Shown here: positions 8,224 through 16,109 of the stretch, one piece after another
Position numbering within the stretch: position 1 is the stretch's first letter
Layout: each line of letters begins with the position of its first letter
Origin: Cellvibrio japonicus Ueda107
GTDB lineage: Bacteria; Pseudomonadota; Gammaproteobacteria; Pseudomonadales; Cellvibrionaceae
Length of the DNA: 64,000 nucleotides
Reading direction: 5' to 3'
NCBI RefSeq assembly: GCF_000019225.1
Contig: NC_010995.1
Coordinates: 186,001 to 250,000, forward strand
Position numbers and translations under genes: made by a program
Notes under the pieces: generated by a model
Seen by the model: the letters and a program-made list of their open reading frames with translations, nothing else
Databases searched by the model: none
Told to the model about the DNA's origin: nothing

Positions 8224-9477
8224 TCAAAGAGGCTCAACAATATGCCGGGGTTTGCGATGTAAATACCCATAGTAGATCTGGCACAGCATAACGCCGAGCA
8301 CACCAGTCAACATTAATAATGCAAAAGGCAGGGCCGTACCGTTATAAAACCAGGCGAGCAACGGGCCGGCAAATGCACCGCTGCCAAAACGCAGGGTGCC
8401 ATTAACGGCTGTCGCTGTACCGGTATTATGGGGAAACTGCATCAATACCAGTGCATCGGTATTGGTCCCGATCAGGGTCAGTCCCATCATCAGCGGCGCC
8501 ACACTAAACACCGTAAACCACAAATTTAATTCAGCGAGATTCACACCGGCCAGGACAAGGGCACTGACCGTTGCCAGCACCAAACCGGCGCGCAACATGG
8601 TGAGTGAGCCGACGCGTATCACCCAGCGACTGTTAACCCAGTTCGCCAGCATCAACATCACCACATTAAATCCAAACAGCAGGCTGAATTGCTGTTCGCT
8701 GGCGCCGAAGTATTGGATATAAACAAAAGGCACCGCGGTGATAAAACAGAAAAATGCAAAGGAGCCAAACATCATGCTCACAATCAGCGGGCGGGCGCCA
8801 CTATGGCCAAACACAGTGCGATAGCCACTCAGCAAATTGGGTTTGGGCTGGTTTTCCGCGCGCGGAATTTCTGGCAAATAGCGCCATATCAATACCCAGA
8901 TCAACAGCCCATACACCGCCAGTAACCAGAAGATACTGCGCCAATCACTCACCCATAGCACCAGGCTGCCCACACCGGGAGCCAACAGGGGCGCCAGCAT
9001 CATCATCATGGAGATATAGGACATGCCTTTGGCGGTATGTTCCTGGTACAGGTAACGCACAACCCCTGGCGCTACAACGGTAGCGGCAGCACCGCAGAAA
9101 GCCTGGATGACGCGCAATAACAGGAATTGGTCGATTTGGCTGGAAAAAGCGAGCGCTACACTGCTCAGGGTAAAACCACCCAGGCCAAACAGGGCCAGGG
9201 GGCGGCGGCCGATCATATCGGCCAGGGGACCAAACAGCAGCATGCCAGCGGCATAGGCGGCCAGAAAAATACTCAGGGATTGCTGCACACTGCCGATGTG
9301 GGCGTTCAGGTCACCGGCAATCACCGGCATGGCAGGCAGGTACATATCCACGGCCAGGGGCGTGGTCGCGATAATCGCGGCCAGTAACACAATCAACCAG
9401 GGATGGGATTCTTTGGTCATAACAGGTATCGAGCGCAAACGCGCTCCTTCATGTTTCGGATATTGATTGGTGTCCAT
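8224..9477 (-). CDS. Bcr/CflA-family MFS drug exporter
   Basis: 417 residues with about 12 hydrophobic segments. The start of TM1 (ATTPLAVDMYLPAMP) and the loop GPLADMIGRRPLALFG are hallmarks of Bcr/CflA drug:proton antiporters in the inner membrane. A second in-frame ATG at 9418-9420 (MTKESHPWLIV) would fit the usual family start better; neither start has a convincing ribosome site. It probably forms no operon with the MBL-fold gene, 58 bases downstream, though the strands agree. Substrates in the family include bicyclomycin, sulfonamides and chloramphenicol; which applies here is unknown. Confidence 0.88.
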   Translation of the reverse strand: MDTNQYPKHEGARLRSIPVMTKESHPWLIVLLAAIIATTPLAVDMYLPAMPVIAGDLNAHIGSVQQSLSIFLAAYAAGMLLFGPLADMIGRRPLALFGLGGFTLSSVALAFSSQIDQFLLLRVIQAFCGAAATVVAPGVVRYLYQEHTAKGMSYISMMMMLAPLLAPGVGSLVLWVSDWRSIFWLLAVYGLLIWVLIWRYLPEIPRAENQPKPNLLSGYRTVFGHSGARPLIVSMMFGSFAFFCFITAVPFVYIQYFGASEQQFSLLFGFNVVMLMLANWVNSRWVIRVGSLTMLRAGLVLATVSALVLAGVNLAELNLWFTVFSVAPLMMGLTLIGTNTDALVLMQFPHNTGTATAVNGTLRFGSGAFAGPLLAWFYNGTALPFALLMLTGVLGVMLCQIYYGYLHRKPRHIVEPL

Positions 9478-9718
9478 ACTAGCGATTCATTTTCCAGTGA
9501 ACGAGGGGGACAGTTGATGGCGAATCCACCAAAAATTCGATTGATAGGCCAACTATTGCAAATAACCAGGGGAGAGGCTGTATCAGTAGCGAGGATTATT
9601 GCGACGACATCACGATGTGGGTGCTTTATACTCGAAACCTGCTAAAAGATGACAAAAAGGTCGAATTTATAAACGATCTGACTATATTCTATGTGTAACT
9701 GATAACAGCGACAGCCCC

Positions 9719-10510
9719 ATGGATATTACGCCCCTGCACAAGCGCCATTCGGAGCCCCTGATCTCGATCCAGGCGCTCAACGCCTGCCGTATCCTGGTTA
9801 TTAACGGAAAGGGCGGTTCGGGCAAGACCACGCTCAGCACCAATCTTGCTGCCTGGTTAGCTAAGCGCGGTGAGTCCACTTCATTACTGGATGCCGATCC
9901 CCAGGGATCATCCAGCCACTGGATCAAGCAGCGTCCGCTGGAATTGCCCTTTATTTATGGTTTTAAAATCGAATCCAGCAGTCGTACAACCCTCAGCTTT
10001 CAATTGCGCGCGCCCAAATCTACCCGTTGGCTGGTTACCGATGCGCCACCGGGGCTCAGCGGCCTGGCATTGGATGATCTGGTGCGCGACCACGATTTGA
10101 TTTTGGTACCGGTAATGCCGTCTGAAATCGACATCCGTGCCAGTGCCCGTTTTATCGGTGAGCTGCTGTTAACACAAAACATGCGTCGCAAGCGCCGTCC
10201 GATAGCCGTTGTCGCCAACCGTATCCGCCAGCAAGCCAGTGCCTGGGTGCGTCTGCAAAAATTCCTGCAAAGCCTGCAAATCCCCTATCCCGCCAATTTG
10301 CGCGATACCCAAAATTATGTGCGTGCCTACACCGAAGGACGAGGCATTATCGACTATCCCCAACAAGCCTACGCCCGCGACCGCGAGGATTGGGAGTCGT
10401 TAATGAACTGGATTGATGCACAAAATCGCGAGCACCAGTGGCTCAAGGATGAAGCGGCCCATGAGCTTACGCCGTCTGAAATATCGCGTGAAGGTACTGC
10501 GCAGGGGTGA
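9719..10510 (+). CDS. Orphan ParA/MinD-like ATPase
   Basis: 263 residues. The deviant Walker A KGGSGKTT lies at about 31-38 and the switch LLDADPQGSSSHW follows near 60, as in ParA partition ATPases. After the nucleotide-binding region come VTDAPPG and VPVMPSEIDIRA. About 35 residues precede the Walker A strand; the C-terminus is a charged extension. No ParB gene or parS-like repeats adjoin it, so it is one of the chromosomal single ParA-like proteins that position other cargo (chemosensory arrays, cellulosome-like or secretion machines). Cargo cannot be assigned. It is transcribed away from the MFS gene. Confidence 0.85.
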   Translation: MDITPLHKRHSEPLISIQALNACRILVINGKGGSGKTTLSTNLAAWLAKRGESTSLLDADPQGSSSHWIKQRPLELPFIYGFKIESSSRTTLSFQLRAPKSTRWLVTDAPPGLSGLALDDLVRDHDLILVPVMPSEIDIRASARFIGELLLTQNMRRKRRPIAVVANRIRQQASAWVRLQKFLQSLQIPYPANLRDTQNYVRAYTEGRGIIDYPQQAYARDREDWESLMNWIDAQNREHQWLKDEAAHELTPSEISREGTAQG

Positions 10511-10551
10511 ATGGCGTCTTCCATTGCTGCAGGAACAATGCCGGATAACAA

Positions 10552-10758
10552 TCAGGATTCTTGAGTCAGCTGAAGTTTTCTAATGGCTCGCAAGGTAACC
10601 ATAGCGGCTTCTCCGGCCGGGGTTAACATCCAATAGGCTGATTTATCATTAACGCTGCGTGTTTTCCGCTTGGTGCTTTTGGCCATTAAGCGCAAGGCCA
10701 GGAATTGAACTTTAATCGTATTGAAAACATCGTCATTCATTTCAAAATTCTTAAGCAC
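10552..10758 (-). CDS. Small protein, last member of the leftward DUF4062 cluster (hypothetical)
   Basis: 68 residues from a GTG, or about 62 from the ATG giving MNDDVFNTIK. It is basic in the middle (KSTKRKTRSVNDK), followed by YWMLTPAGEAAMVTLRAIRK, which resembles the wing and last helix of winged-helix proteins. It starts 30 bases after the DUF4062 stop on the same strand and so is probably co-transcribed. I do not recognise it; DNA binding is a guess from the YWxLTPAGE pattern. Its small size leaves some doubt that it is translated. Confidence 0.5.
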   Translation of the reverse strand: MLKNFEMNDDVFNTIKVQFLALRLMAKSTKRKTRSVNDKSAYWMLTPAGEAAMVTLRAIRKLQLTQES

Positions 10759-10788
10759 AAAACCATCCAGTTTCCGGTTGGAATGCAG

Positions 10789-11610
10789 CTAGTTAAGCTG
10801 TTCCGCTTCAATAAAACTGTTGAGTCCTTTTTTCAGCGTATTATCCGGTGCTTCATCAATGAGTAAGGGCGATATGGCTGAGAAAATATGGTTCCAGGTG
10901 GTTTGGAATGAGGCTTTATAGGTTACATCAGGTCGCCATTCCGATGTTTTGAATGCGCCGAATGCATAGCTGATCTCGACAATATCATCGCCTTGGGCCA
11001 GGTGCTCAATACCAATCGTTGATGCTTGCTGGGAATCTGCGAGCTGGTTTTGCAGGTCTTCAATTTGTTGCCTGAGGCGTAAAATTTCTTCTGTGGCACT
11101 TTTCTCCGGAAGTAAATCAGCTTTGACCCATCCAACTGCCGGGTTGGCTTTAATTAATTTAATCAGGCTGCGACTGACCGCAGATCCCAAATCGGCCGGT
11201 GTTGTCCAGAATTTGCACATTTTTTGTTGGGCTAATGCGCGGAATTCATCGAGTTTTTCTTTGCCCTGTTCGGACTTCTCAACCCGTTTGGCTGGCAGTG
11301 TACCCGGATCTTTATGCAGGAAGGCAATGACAGGTTTGTTTTGTGCTACCGCGTATTCATACTCCATCTGGGTATAGCTGATACCCAATGGGCCAACAGA
11401 GCCGTATCGCCCGCCGATAACCACAATATAATAATCGCAGTCTTCAATGACCTTTCGGATGAGCGTCCATTGGTCTTCATTGGTGGCAGGGAACAGTTCC
11501 ATCCCGGCGGGAATACAATCCAGCTCAAGCAGGGCCTGCATAATCTCCTGCCGCTCTTCCCTCAGGTCTTCATAGGTGGAGCTGACAAACACCTGGTATC
11601 GTTTATCCAT
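10789..11610 (-). CDS. DUF4062-domain protein
   Basis: 273 residues. The N-terminus (about 4-95) is a clear DUF4062: YQVFVSSTYEDLREERQEI, then AGMELFPA and DYYIVVIGGRYGSVG. This is a TIR/nucleoside-deoxyribosyltransferase-like fold that often heads signalling or anti-phage proteins. The middle (100-165) carries FRALAQQKMCKFW, usual after this domain. A coiled coil (about 173-200, LRLRQQIEDLQNQLADSQ) leads to a roughly 75-residue C-terminus that I do not recognise. The usual large NTPase or repeat domain is absent, so it may work with the membrane coiled-coil protein encoded about 110 bases upstream on the same strand. Domain call firm; function unknown. Confidence 0.85.
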   Translation of the reverse strand: MDKRYQVFVSSTYEDLREERQEIMQALLELDCIPAGMELFPATNEDQWTLIRKVIEDCDYYIVVIGGRYGSVGPLGISYTQMEYEYAVAQNKPVIAFLHKDPGTLPAKRVEKSEQGKEKLDEFRALAQQKMCKFWTTPADLGSAVSRSLIKLIKANPAVGWVKADLLPEKSATEEILRLRQQIEDLQNQLADSQQASTIGIEHLAQGDDIVEISYAFGAFKTSEWRPDVTYKASFQTTWNHIFSAISPLLIDEAPDNTLKKGLNSFIEAEQLN

Positions 11611-11721
11611 GGAAAATATGCCTGTTAATAATATTCTGTGGATATTTTGAATTTGATAGGGGATATAGAATACCCCAATATTACAGCAAAAAAATGCACA
11701 GTTGTTTGAGATGACTTCTGG

Positions 11722-12429
11722 TTATAACTTGGCAATGATTTTAGCCGCGTATTGAGACGTATCATCGGCCAGGCATCTTGGGTGAGATTGAAGTTGTGCC
11801 AGTACCCTGGCAATCCCTTTTCGCTGCTCATCCGTTAACAGGCTTTCGTCATTTCGTGTATCCAGTTTTACTATTTCGTCTACCGCCATCAGTAATCGAT
11901 AGATTGTTTTTAAGCGGAAGTCCCGTAGAGTCGCAGTTTTTGATAATGCGTCAAGTAGGTTGATAACACCATCAATGGCATGGAATTGCGGCCTGACATG
12001 CAAAGCACAGGCAGCACCGAATACCTCAGCCTGGTTGGATGAATTTGCCAAATTGGAAAACAGGAAATCTATTGACGTAAGCCCTTTGGCTTTGGCCTTG
12101 AGTTTTGAGGCAAGTTTATTCAGTTCGGTTGCCGGCGCATCCGGATCAAATTCGTTACAGGTCTTCATGAAGTCCTGCTCCATTTCCCGATAGGTGGATT
12201 TCAATTGATCCAGCTCTTTCTGCGTGGCATCTACGGCTTCTTGCAGCTCTCTGAACTTCGCTTCAAAATTACCGACCTTAATACTTTCAAGCCACGACGA
12301 TGCCCAGGGTATAGCCGCCAGCAATAGCAAGGACATGCCGATAGCGTCAAATTTGACTCCCCACTCAAATGTGTGGAAAGTAGCTGCCAGTATGGCAATG
12401 AATGAGAAGATAATTTTTGAATATGGCAT
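11722..12429 (-). CDS. Two-helix membrane protein with coiled coil (hypothetical, paired with DUF4062)
   Basis: 235 residues. Two hydrophobic segments (about 4-20 and 28-46) form a short hairpin in the inner membrane. A coiled coil follows (about 52-95, FEAKFRELQEAVDATQKELD), then a cytoplasmic helical domain with ACALHVRPQFHAIDGVINLL and a C-terminus ending YAAKIIAKL. I do not recognise the family. The order membrane anchor, coiled coil, helical domain, next to a DUF4062 protein that also has a coiled coil, suggests that the two touch at the membrane. Base composition is more AT-rich than in the flanking core genes. Confidence 0.75.
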   Translation of the reverse strand: MPYSKIIFSFIAILAATFHTFEWGVKFDAIGMSLLLLAAIPWASSWLESIKVGNFEAKFRELQEAVDATQKELDQLKSTYREMEQDFMKTCNEFDPDAPATELNKLASKLKAKAKGLTSIDFLFSNLANSSNQAEVFGAACALHVRPQFHAIDGVINLLDALSKTATLRDFRLKTIYRLLMAVDEIVKLDTRNDESLLTDEQRKGIARVLAQLQSHPRCLADDTSQYAAKIIAKL

Positions 12430-12486
12430 AGGTGGGCCTTATAGGTTAACGAGTAGTAGCCAATGCCAGCTTATTTTGCAGAAAAT

Positions 12487-12963
12487 CTATTCTTCCTTGG
12501 AGAAACAGGTTTTGAGATTAGGAAATGCCATGCCTTCAGGTAAGTTGCGGATAGAATATCTATCTAACTTAGTGTCATATACAACAATATAGTCAAAGGA
12601 ATCAGCTATCGCTATTGAGTAGTGTACCAAAGGAGTTGATGGTGTAGTCAGGGTAATCGTAAGGGATTTACTATCGATAATATTTTTGACTAATTGATGA
12701 TTGCGGTGAACATACACACGCATCGTCACAAGTGTGTTGGCCTGAATAGACTGTATCAGTCCTCTGCTTACCTCCTCCAAGCAAGTGCGAGTATCTACAT
12801 CTGCTGTTTCTCCCTTCAAACTGAATTGCACATCTCCCGTATCCCATTTTTCCATTCTGTTTGATTCAGTATTAGATGAGCAACAAGAAGCTATTAACCA
12901 GCCTGCACAGTAAAGTATCAGACGACTTTTACATAGAGTGAAATGATTTTTTAAAATTTTCAT
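12487..12963 (-). CDS. Small putative lipoprotein (hypothetical)
   Basis: 158 residues when started at MKILKNHF; a longer start lies inside the terminator hairpin of the upstream gene and is rejected. The N-terminus is a signal peptide with a Cys pair (GWLIASCCSS), a probable lipobox. The mature part has VDTRTCLEEVSRGL and a C-terminal Cys (LKTCFSKEE) that could form a disulfide. No family recognised. It sits 57 bases before the membrane coiled-coil gene on the same strand and 51 bases after the CHAT-like lipoprotein gene. The DNA is AT-rich, which suggests an acquired segment. Confidence 0.65.
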   Translation of the reverse strand: MKILKNHFTLCKSRLILYCAGWLIASCCSSNTESNRMEKWDTGDVQFSLKGETADVDTRTCLEEVSRGLIQSIQANTLVTMRVYVHRNHQLVKNIIDSKSLTITLTTPSTPLVHYSIAIADSFDYIVVYDTKLDRYSIRNLPEGMAFPNLKTCFSKEE

Positions 12964-12969
12964 TGACTT

Positions 12970-13008
12970 TTTATGCACTACGGTGCCTGGGTATGGCACC
13001 GTAGTGCA
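12970..13008 (-). terminator. Strong hairpin after the CHAT-like lipoprotein gene
   Basis: A perfect 13-bp stem (GCACTACGGTGCC and its complement, 7-base loop) lies a few bases past the stop codon. On the minus strand it is followed by ATAAAAAG rather than a T-run, so termination may be only partial. Confidence 0.6.
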
Positions 13009-13014
13009 TCATCA

Positions 13015-15783
13015 TTATTCTATTTCGATGTTATCCAGCAGGATTGCTGAGTCATAAATACTGTCTCCAATATCAGTTGCATAGAAACGTAGCAGTACAT
13101 TTTTACCAGCATAACTATCAATATTCAGACTCTTGCGTGACCAGCCAGTGTTATAGACTCCGCCTTGATCAAACGAAACATCAGATGCTGATACAGAGTT
13201 GCAAAGCTGGTCAATATTGGTCTGGAATAGGGTTTGGCAATTTGTAGTTACACTATTATCTTTTTCGCATATATCGACTTTGAATTCATCTTGATATATA
13301 GACTCACAATACTCCAGGAATTCCTCGGAGAAGAAATTCCAATCGAAATTTAGTTTGGTTACATTGTTAGCCAGGCAACCAGTCTGTTCGATTTGTCCAG
13401 CAGTTGTAGTGTAACCCAGTCCAGTCGATATAATTCCTGCCCAAACTCCTTCAGTAGGTCGTGTTGAACCCAGTTGTGAAATAACACGGCCATCGCCGCT
13501 ACGCTCCCAGGTCGTTAAGGTTCCATCCTCAAAGCCAAGATTGCTGAAGTTGCCGGAACCAAACGAGAGATTGCTGGCACCGGATAAGGTGATGTAGGCT
13601 GGGTCATTGTCTGCGTCGTTGGTTCCGTAAATGGCAGTAGTGGCATTAATCGCTTCGCCAACATCCTTGCCGGTATACATTTCCTCTACAAGCATCTTTA
13701 GCGTGTTCTGTGCATAGGATGAATTTACGTAATCCGTGTAACCAACCACAGCCCCGGCACCTTTGCTTAGGAAAACGTTTGCGAGTGAGTTGTTATAGGT
13801 GGATCGACAAGCACCCAGTATGACCAAACTGTTTGGTAATGCGCCCACATAGCGCTGGAAGTAGCTAGGTAGTATAGCGATGGCACCACCTGGCGCTATG
13901 ACCAGACGCTTGGCCTGGAGGTCATCCTCATAGCCAGTGATGTCGTAACCTCCATTGCCATCAGAAGGTAAATATAAGCCGCTGTAAATTACAACTTGAG
14001 ACAAGGAGCCGGTAAGAAAATTGTTGGGGCCCCAATTATTTTGCCATAAGCTTAGGAGGCCATTGTAGAAATTATCACCATGCGTGACTATGTGTATATA
14101 GCCAAAGGATGAAAGATTGTAAAAGTCACTAAGAGAGACATTTAGGCTGCCATTATTAACGGCTTCTTTTTCTGCATAGAGCAGGCACTGATTCCCATTT
14201 TTGATTGAATTCCATACCCCAAAATAATCATCGGAACTCCCAAAGCTGTTTTGTGGATCAATTGGATTATTGAGATAAGGACTAATAATAAGGGCTTTAT
14301 TGCTGAGAATAGGATTATTTTCGCCAGCTGTTTTAGTCCGAAGGTTGTACTTACTGGTCGGTTGAGCAGGCGCTGATGGAACATAGTAGTTGCGATGTGC
14401 AAGATAAGTCGCCGGGTAAGCAACAGTTGGTACGACAGGTTTTTTTGTTGATATGGGATTCTGTTTGCGTGGAGTTGCATTGCGCTGTTTTGCAGCTGCT
14501 GCCCGTTGGTTCTCAAGTACCGGATGGTAGGCTCCAAGAATACCGGCTTTAGTGACCCACCAAATACCACCATCTCCAGTTGCTCCGGCCTCACCAATAT
14601 CTATGTTAGTTGAGAGGCTGGATACAACAGTGTTAGCAGCCTCTATCTCGGTTTTGCCATTGGCAAGTAGAGTGAGATAAGCACTTTCCAGATCATCAGC
14701 GACAGAGGTTGCTGTGGCTACTTCCTCAGCAGTGTAGTGAGATGTAACCCACATACACCGAAGTTCTGAGAAGTAAGGCGTGCTATCGTTAATCTCAATT
14801 TTGGCTCGGTAGCATTGATAGCCTGTGCTGGTTGGTGTAATGGCAAATTGAGTAGAGTAGATACCGTCTTTTTCTATCTCGTCTGGCAGTTTGCCATCAT
14901 CCAACATTGGTTCAAGTTCACTTCCAGGCGTACCATCTTCGCTTGCTGTAAATAGAGTGACTGTTGGTTCGGTTCCTGTGGACAGGCCTATGGTTACAGA
15001 TAGGTTGACAGTTTCATTTTTGTAGGCGATATCTTGAGATAATATTAGTGGGGTATTAAACGCAAGATTGGGGTAGTAGGTTATAGTGGTGTTAATTTCG
15101 GCTGTTTTACCATCAGCTGCCTGTGCGGTAAAAGTCAAAGGATTGTCGCCAATAGCCAGAGGCACTGAAACTGACCAATTTTCTATTCCCGCCGCGTCAC
15201 CGGATATTGCAGATGATGGATTGTTGAAGCTGATTTTGTTGATAGGGGCGTCAGCACTGGCTATGCCTGCCACAGAGATTGTTGGTTCATTGGTAACTAG
15301 AATTTCATTGCCGAGTCCGAGTATTGCAATAGATATACTGTCGGTTACAGGTTTGATTGTAATCAGGATATCGTCAGTATGGTTCAACAAACCATCATCA
15401 ACTGTCAGTCGAAATACTGCTGGTGTATCAACTGCTACAGTTGGGGCTATAAACTTGGCTGTCGCCGTATTCGCATCCGTCAGGGAAACACTGGGACCTG
15501 AAATCTGGGTCCAGCTGTAAGCGAGTGGGTCATTGTCTATATCTGAAGAGGTATTTCCATCCAGAACAACTTCTTCCCTTTCATTAGTCGTTTTATCTGG
15601 TCCTGCGTTGGCAATAGGAGCAGTATTTTGAACACTGCTACTGCTACTGCTACTGCTACTGCTACTGCTACTGCTACTGCTACTGCTACTGCTACTGCTA
15701 CTGCTACCACCACAGGCAGTGATATTAAGTATTGTAATAACAAAAATTAGTGTTTTGCACACATCCTGAATATTTCCTTTCAT
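13015..15783 (-). CDS. Exported lipoprotein with poly-Ser linker, Ig/PKD-like domains and a CHAT-like caspase-fold domain
   Basis: 922 residues. Lipobox ITAC, then GG and about 24 serines. Residues about 52-145 form a PKD/REJ-like domain (APIANAGPDKT, DNDPLAYSWTQISGP, FRLTVDDG). Ig-like strands continue to about 350. Residues about 500-710 look like a CHAT/caspase fold: YIHIVTHGDNF gives His568, SLVILGACRSTYNN gives Cys659, followed by VFLSKGAGAVVGYTDYV and GKDVGEAINA, the usual CHAT end. The C-terminus (about 745-922) resembles choice-of-anchor domains (FDWNFFSEEFLEYCESIY). CHAT proteins are Cys proteases of clan CD; most are cytoplasmic, so a surface-anchored one is unusual. Activity is inferred from the His/Cys pair only. 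The gene is AT-rich. SD GAGAGG precedes the ATG. Confidence 0.8.
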   Translation of the reverse strand: MKGNIQDVCKTLIFVITILNITACGGSSSSSSSSSSSSSSSSSSSSSSSSVQNTAPIANAGPDKTTNEREEVVLDGNTSSDIDNDPLAYSWTQISGPSVSLTDANTATAKFIAPTVAVDTPAVFRLTVDDGLLNHTDDILITIKPVTDSISIAILGLGNEILVTNEPTISVAGIASADAPINKISFNNPSSAISGDAAGIENWSVSVPLAIGDNPLTFTAQAADGKTAEINTTITYYPNLAFNTPLILSQDIAYKNETVNLSVTIGLSTGTEPTVTLFTASEDGTPGSELEPMLDDGKLPDEIEKDGIYSTQFAITPTSTGYQCYRAKIEINDSTPYFSELRCMWVTSHYTAEEVATATSVADDLESAYLTLLANGKTEIEAANTVVSSLSTNIDIGEAGATGDGGIWWVTKAGILGAYHPVLENQRAAAAKQRNATPRKQNPISTKKPVVPTVAYPATYLAHRNYYVPSAPAQPTSKYNLRTKTAGENNPILSNKALIISPYLNNPIDPQNSFGSSDDYFGVWNSIKNGNQCLLYAEKEAVNNGSLNVSLSDFYNLSSFGYIHIVTHGDNFYNGLLSLWQNNWGPNNFLTGSLSQVVIYSGLYLPSDGNGGYDITGYEDDLQAKRLVIAPGGAIAILPSYFQRYVGALPNSLVILGACRSTYNNSLANVFLSKGAGAVVGYTDYVNSSYAQNTLKMLVEEMYTGKDVGEAINATTAIYGTNDADNDPAYITLSGASNLSFGSGNFSNLGFEDGTLTTWERSGDGRVISQLGSTRPTEGVWAGIISTGLGYTTTAGQIEQTGCLANNVTKLNFDWNFFSEEFLEYCESIYQDEFKVDICEKDNSVTTNCQTLFQTNIDQLCNSVSASDVSFDQGGVYNTGWSRKSLNIDSYAGKNVLLRFYATDIGDSIYDSAILLDNIEIE
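15634..15707. repeat. Hexanucleotide microsatellite (ACTGCT, about 12 copies) coding poly-serine
   Basis: About twelve uninterrupted copies of ACTGCT (AGCAGT on the coding minus strand, alternating serine codons). It encodes the flexible linker after the lipobox of the CHAT-like protein. Copy-number change keeps the frame and only alters linker length. Confidence 0.95.
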
Positions 15784-16109
15784 GAGAACCTCTCAAATTT
15801 TCTGTTTTTCCTTTACGGGAGGGGTAAAAATTTTTGCGTAAGCTACTTGATTTTATGCTAAATAAGAAAAATTTGAAATAGGTTGCATTTTCTCTTTTTA
15901 AGAAAATTTACTAAAGATTCAATAATTTTTAATTGTGCGCAGTTTGTATAAGGCGTACTAGGTATGAATGGAGTACGAACTGGATTTACGTTGCAAGTAA
16001 TGAACTTTTTTTCAAGGCAAGTTTGCATCGTAAAGCGTTATTTAAACAACCATCGCTCGATGTATTTTATATGCCGATTTTCTTCGGTTTAACTCGTTGT
16101 TATTAGGTT
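15784..16109. other. AT-rich intergenic region upstream of the CHAT-like lipoprotein gene
   Basis: 326 bases between the phoR stop and the lipoprotein start, both on the minus strand. It must hold the lipoprotein promoter; I can see a ribosome site (AGAGG) next to the start and AT-rich blocks around 15840-15920, but no convincing -35/-10 pair. No ORF or RNA gene is apparent. Confidence 0.5.

Noticed and set aside
15634..15707. Phase-variable switch at the hexamer tract
   Set aside because: Units are six bases, so copy changes cannot shift the frame; only linker length would change.
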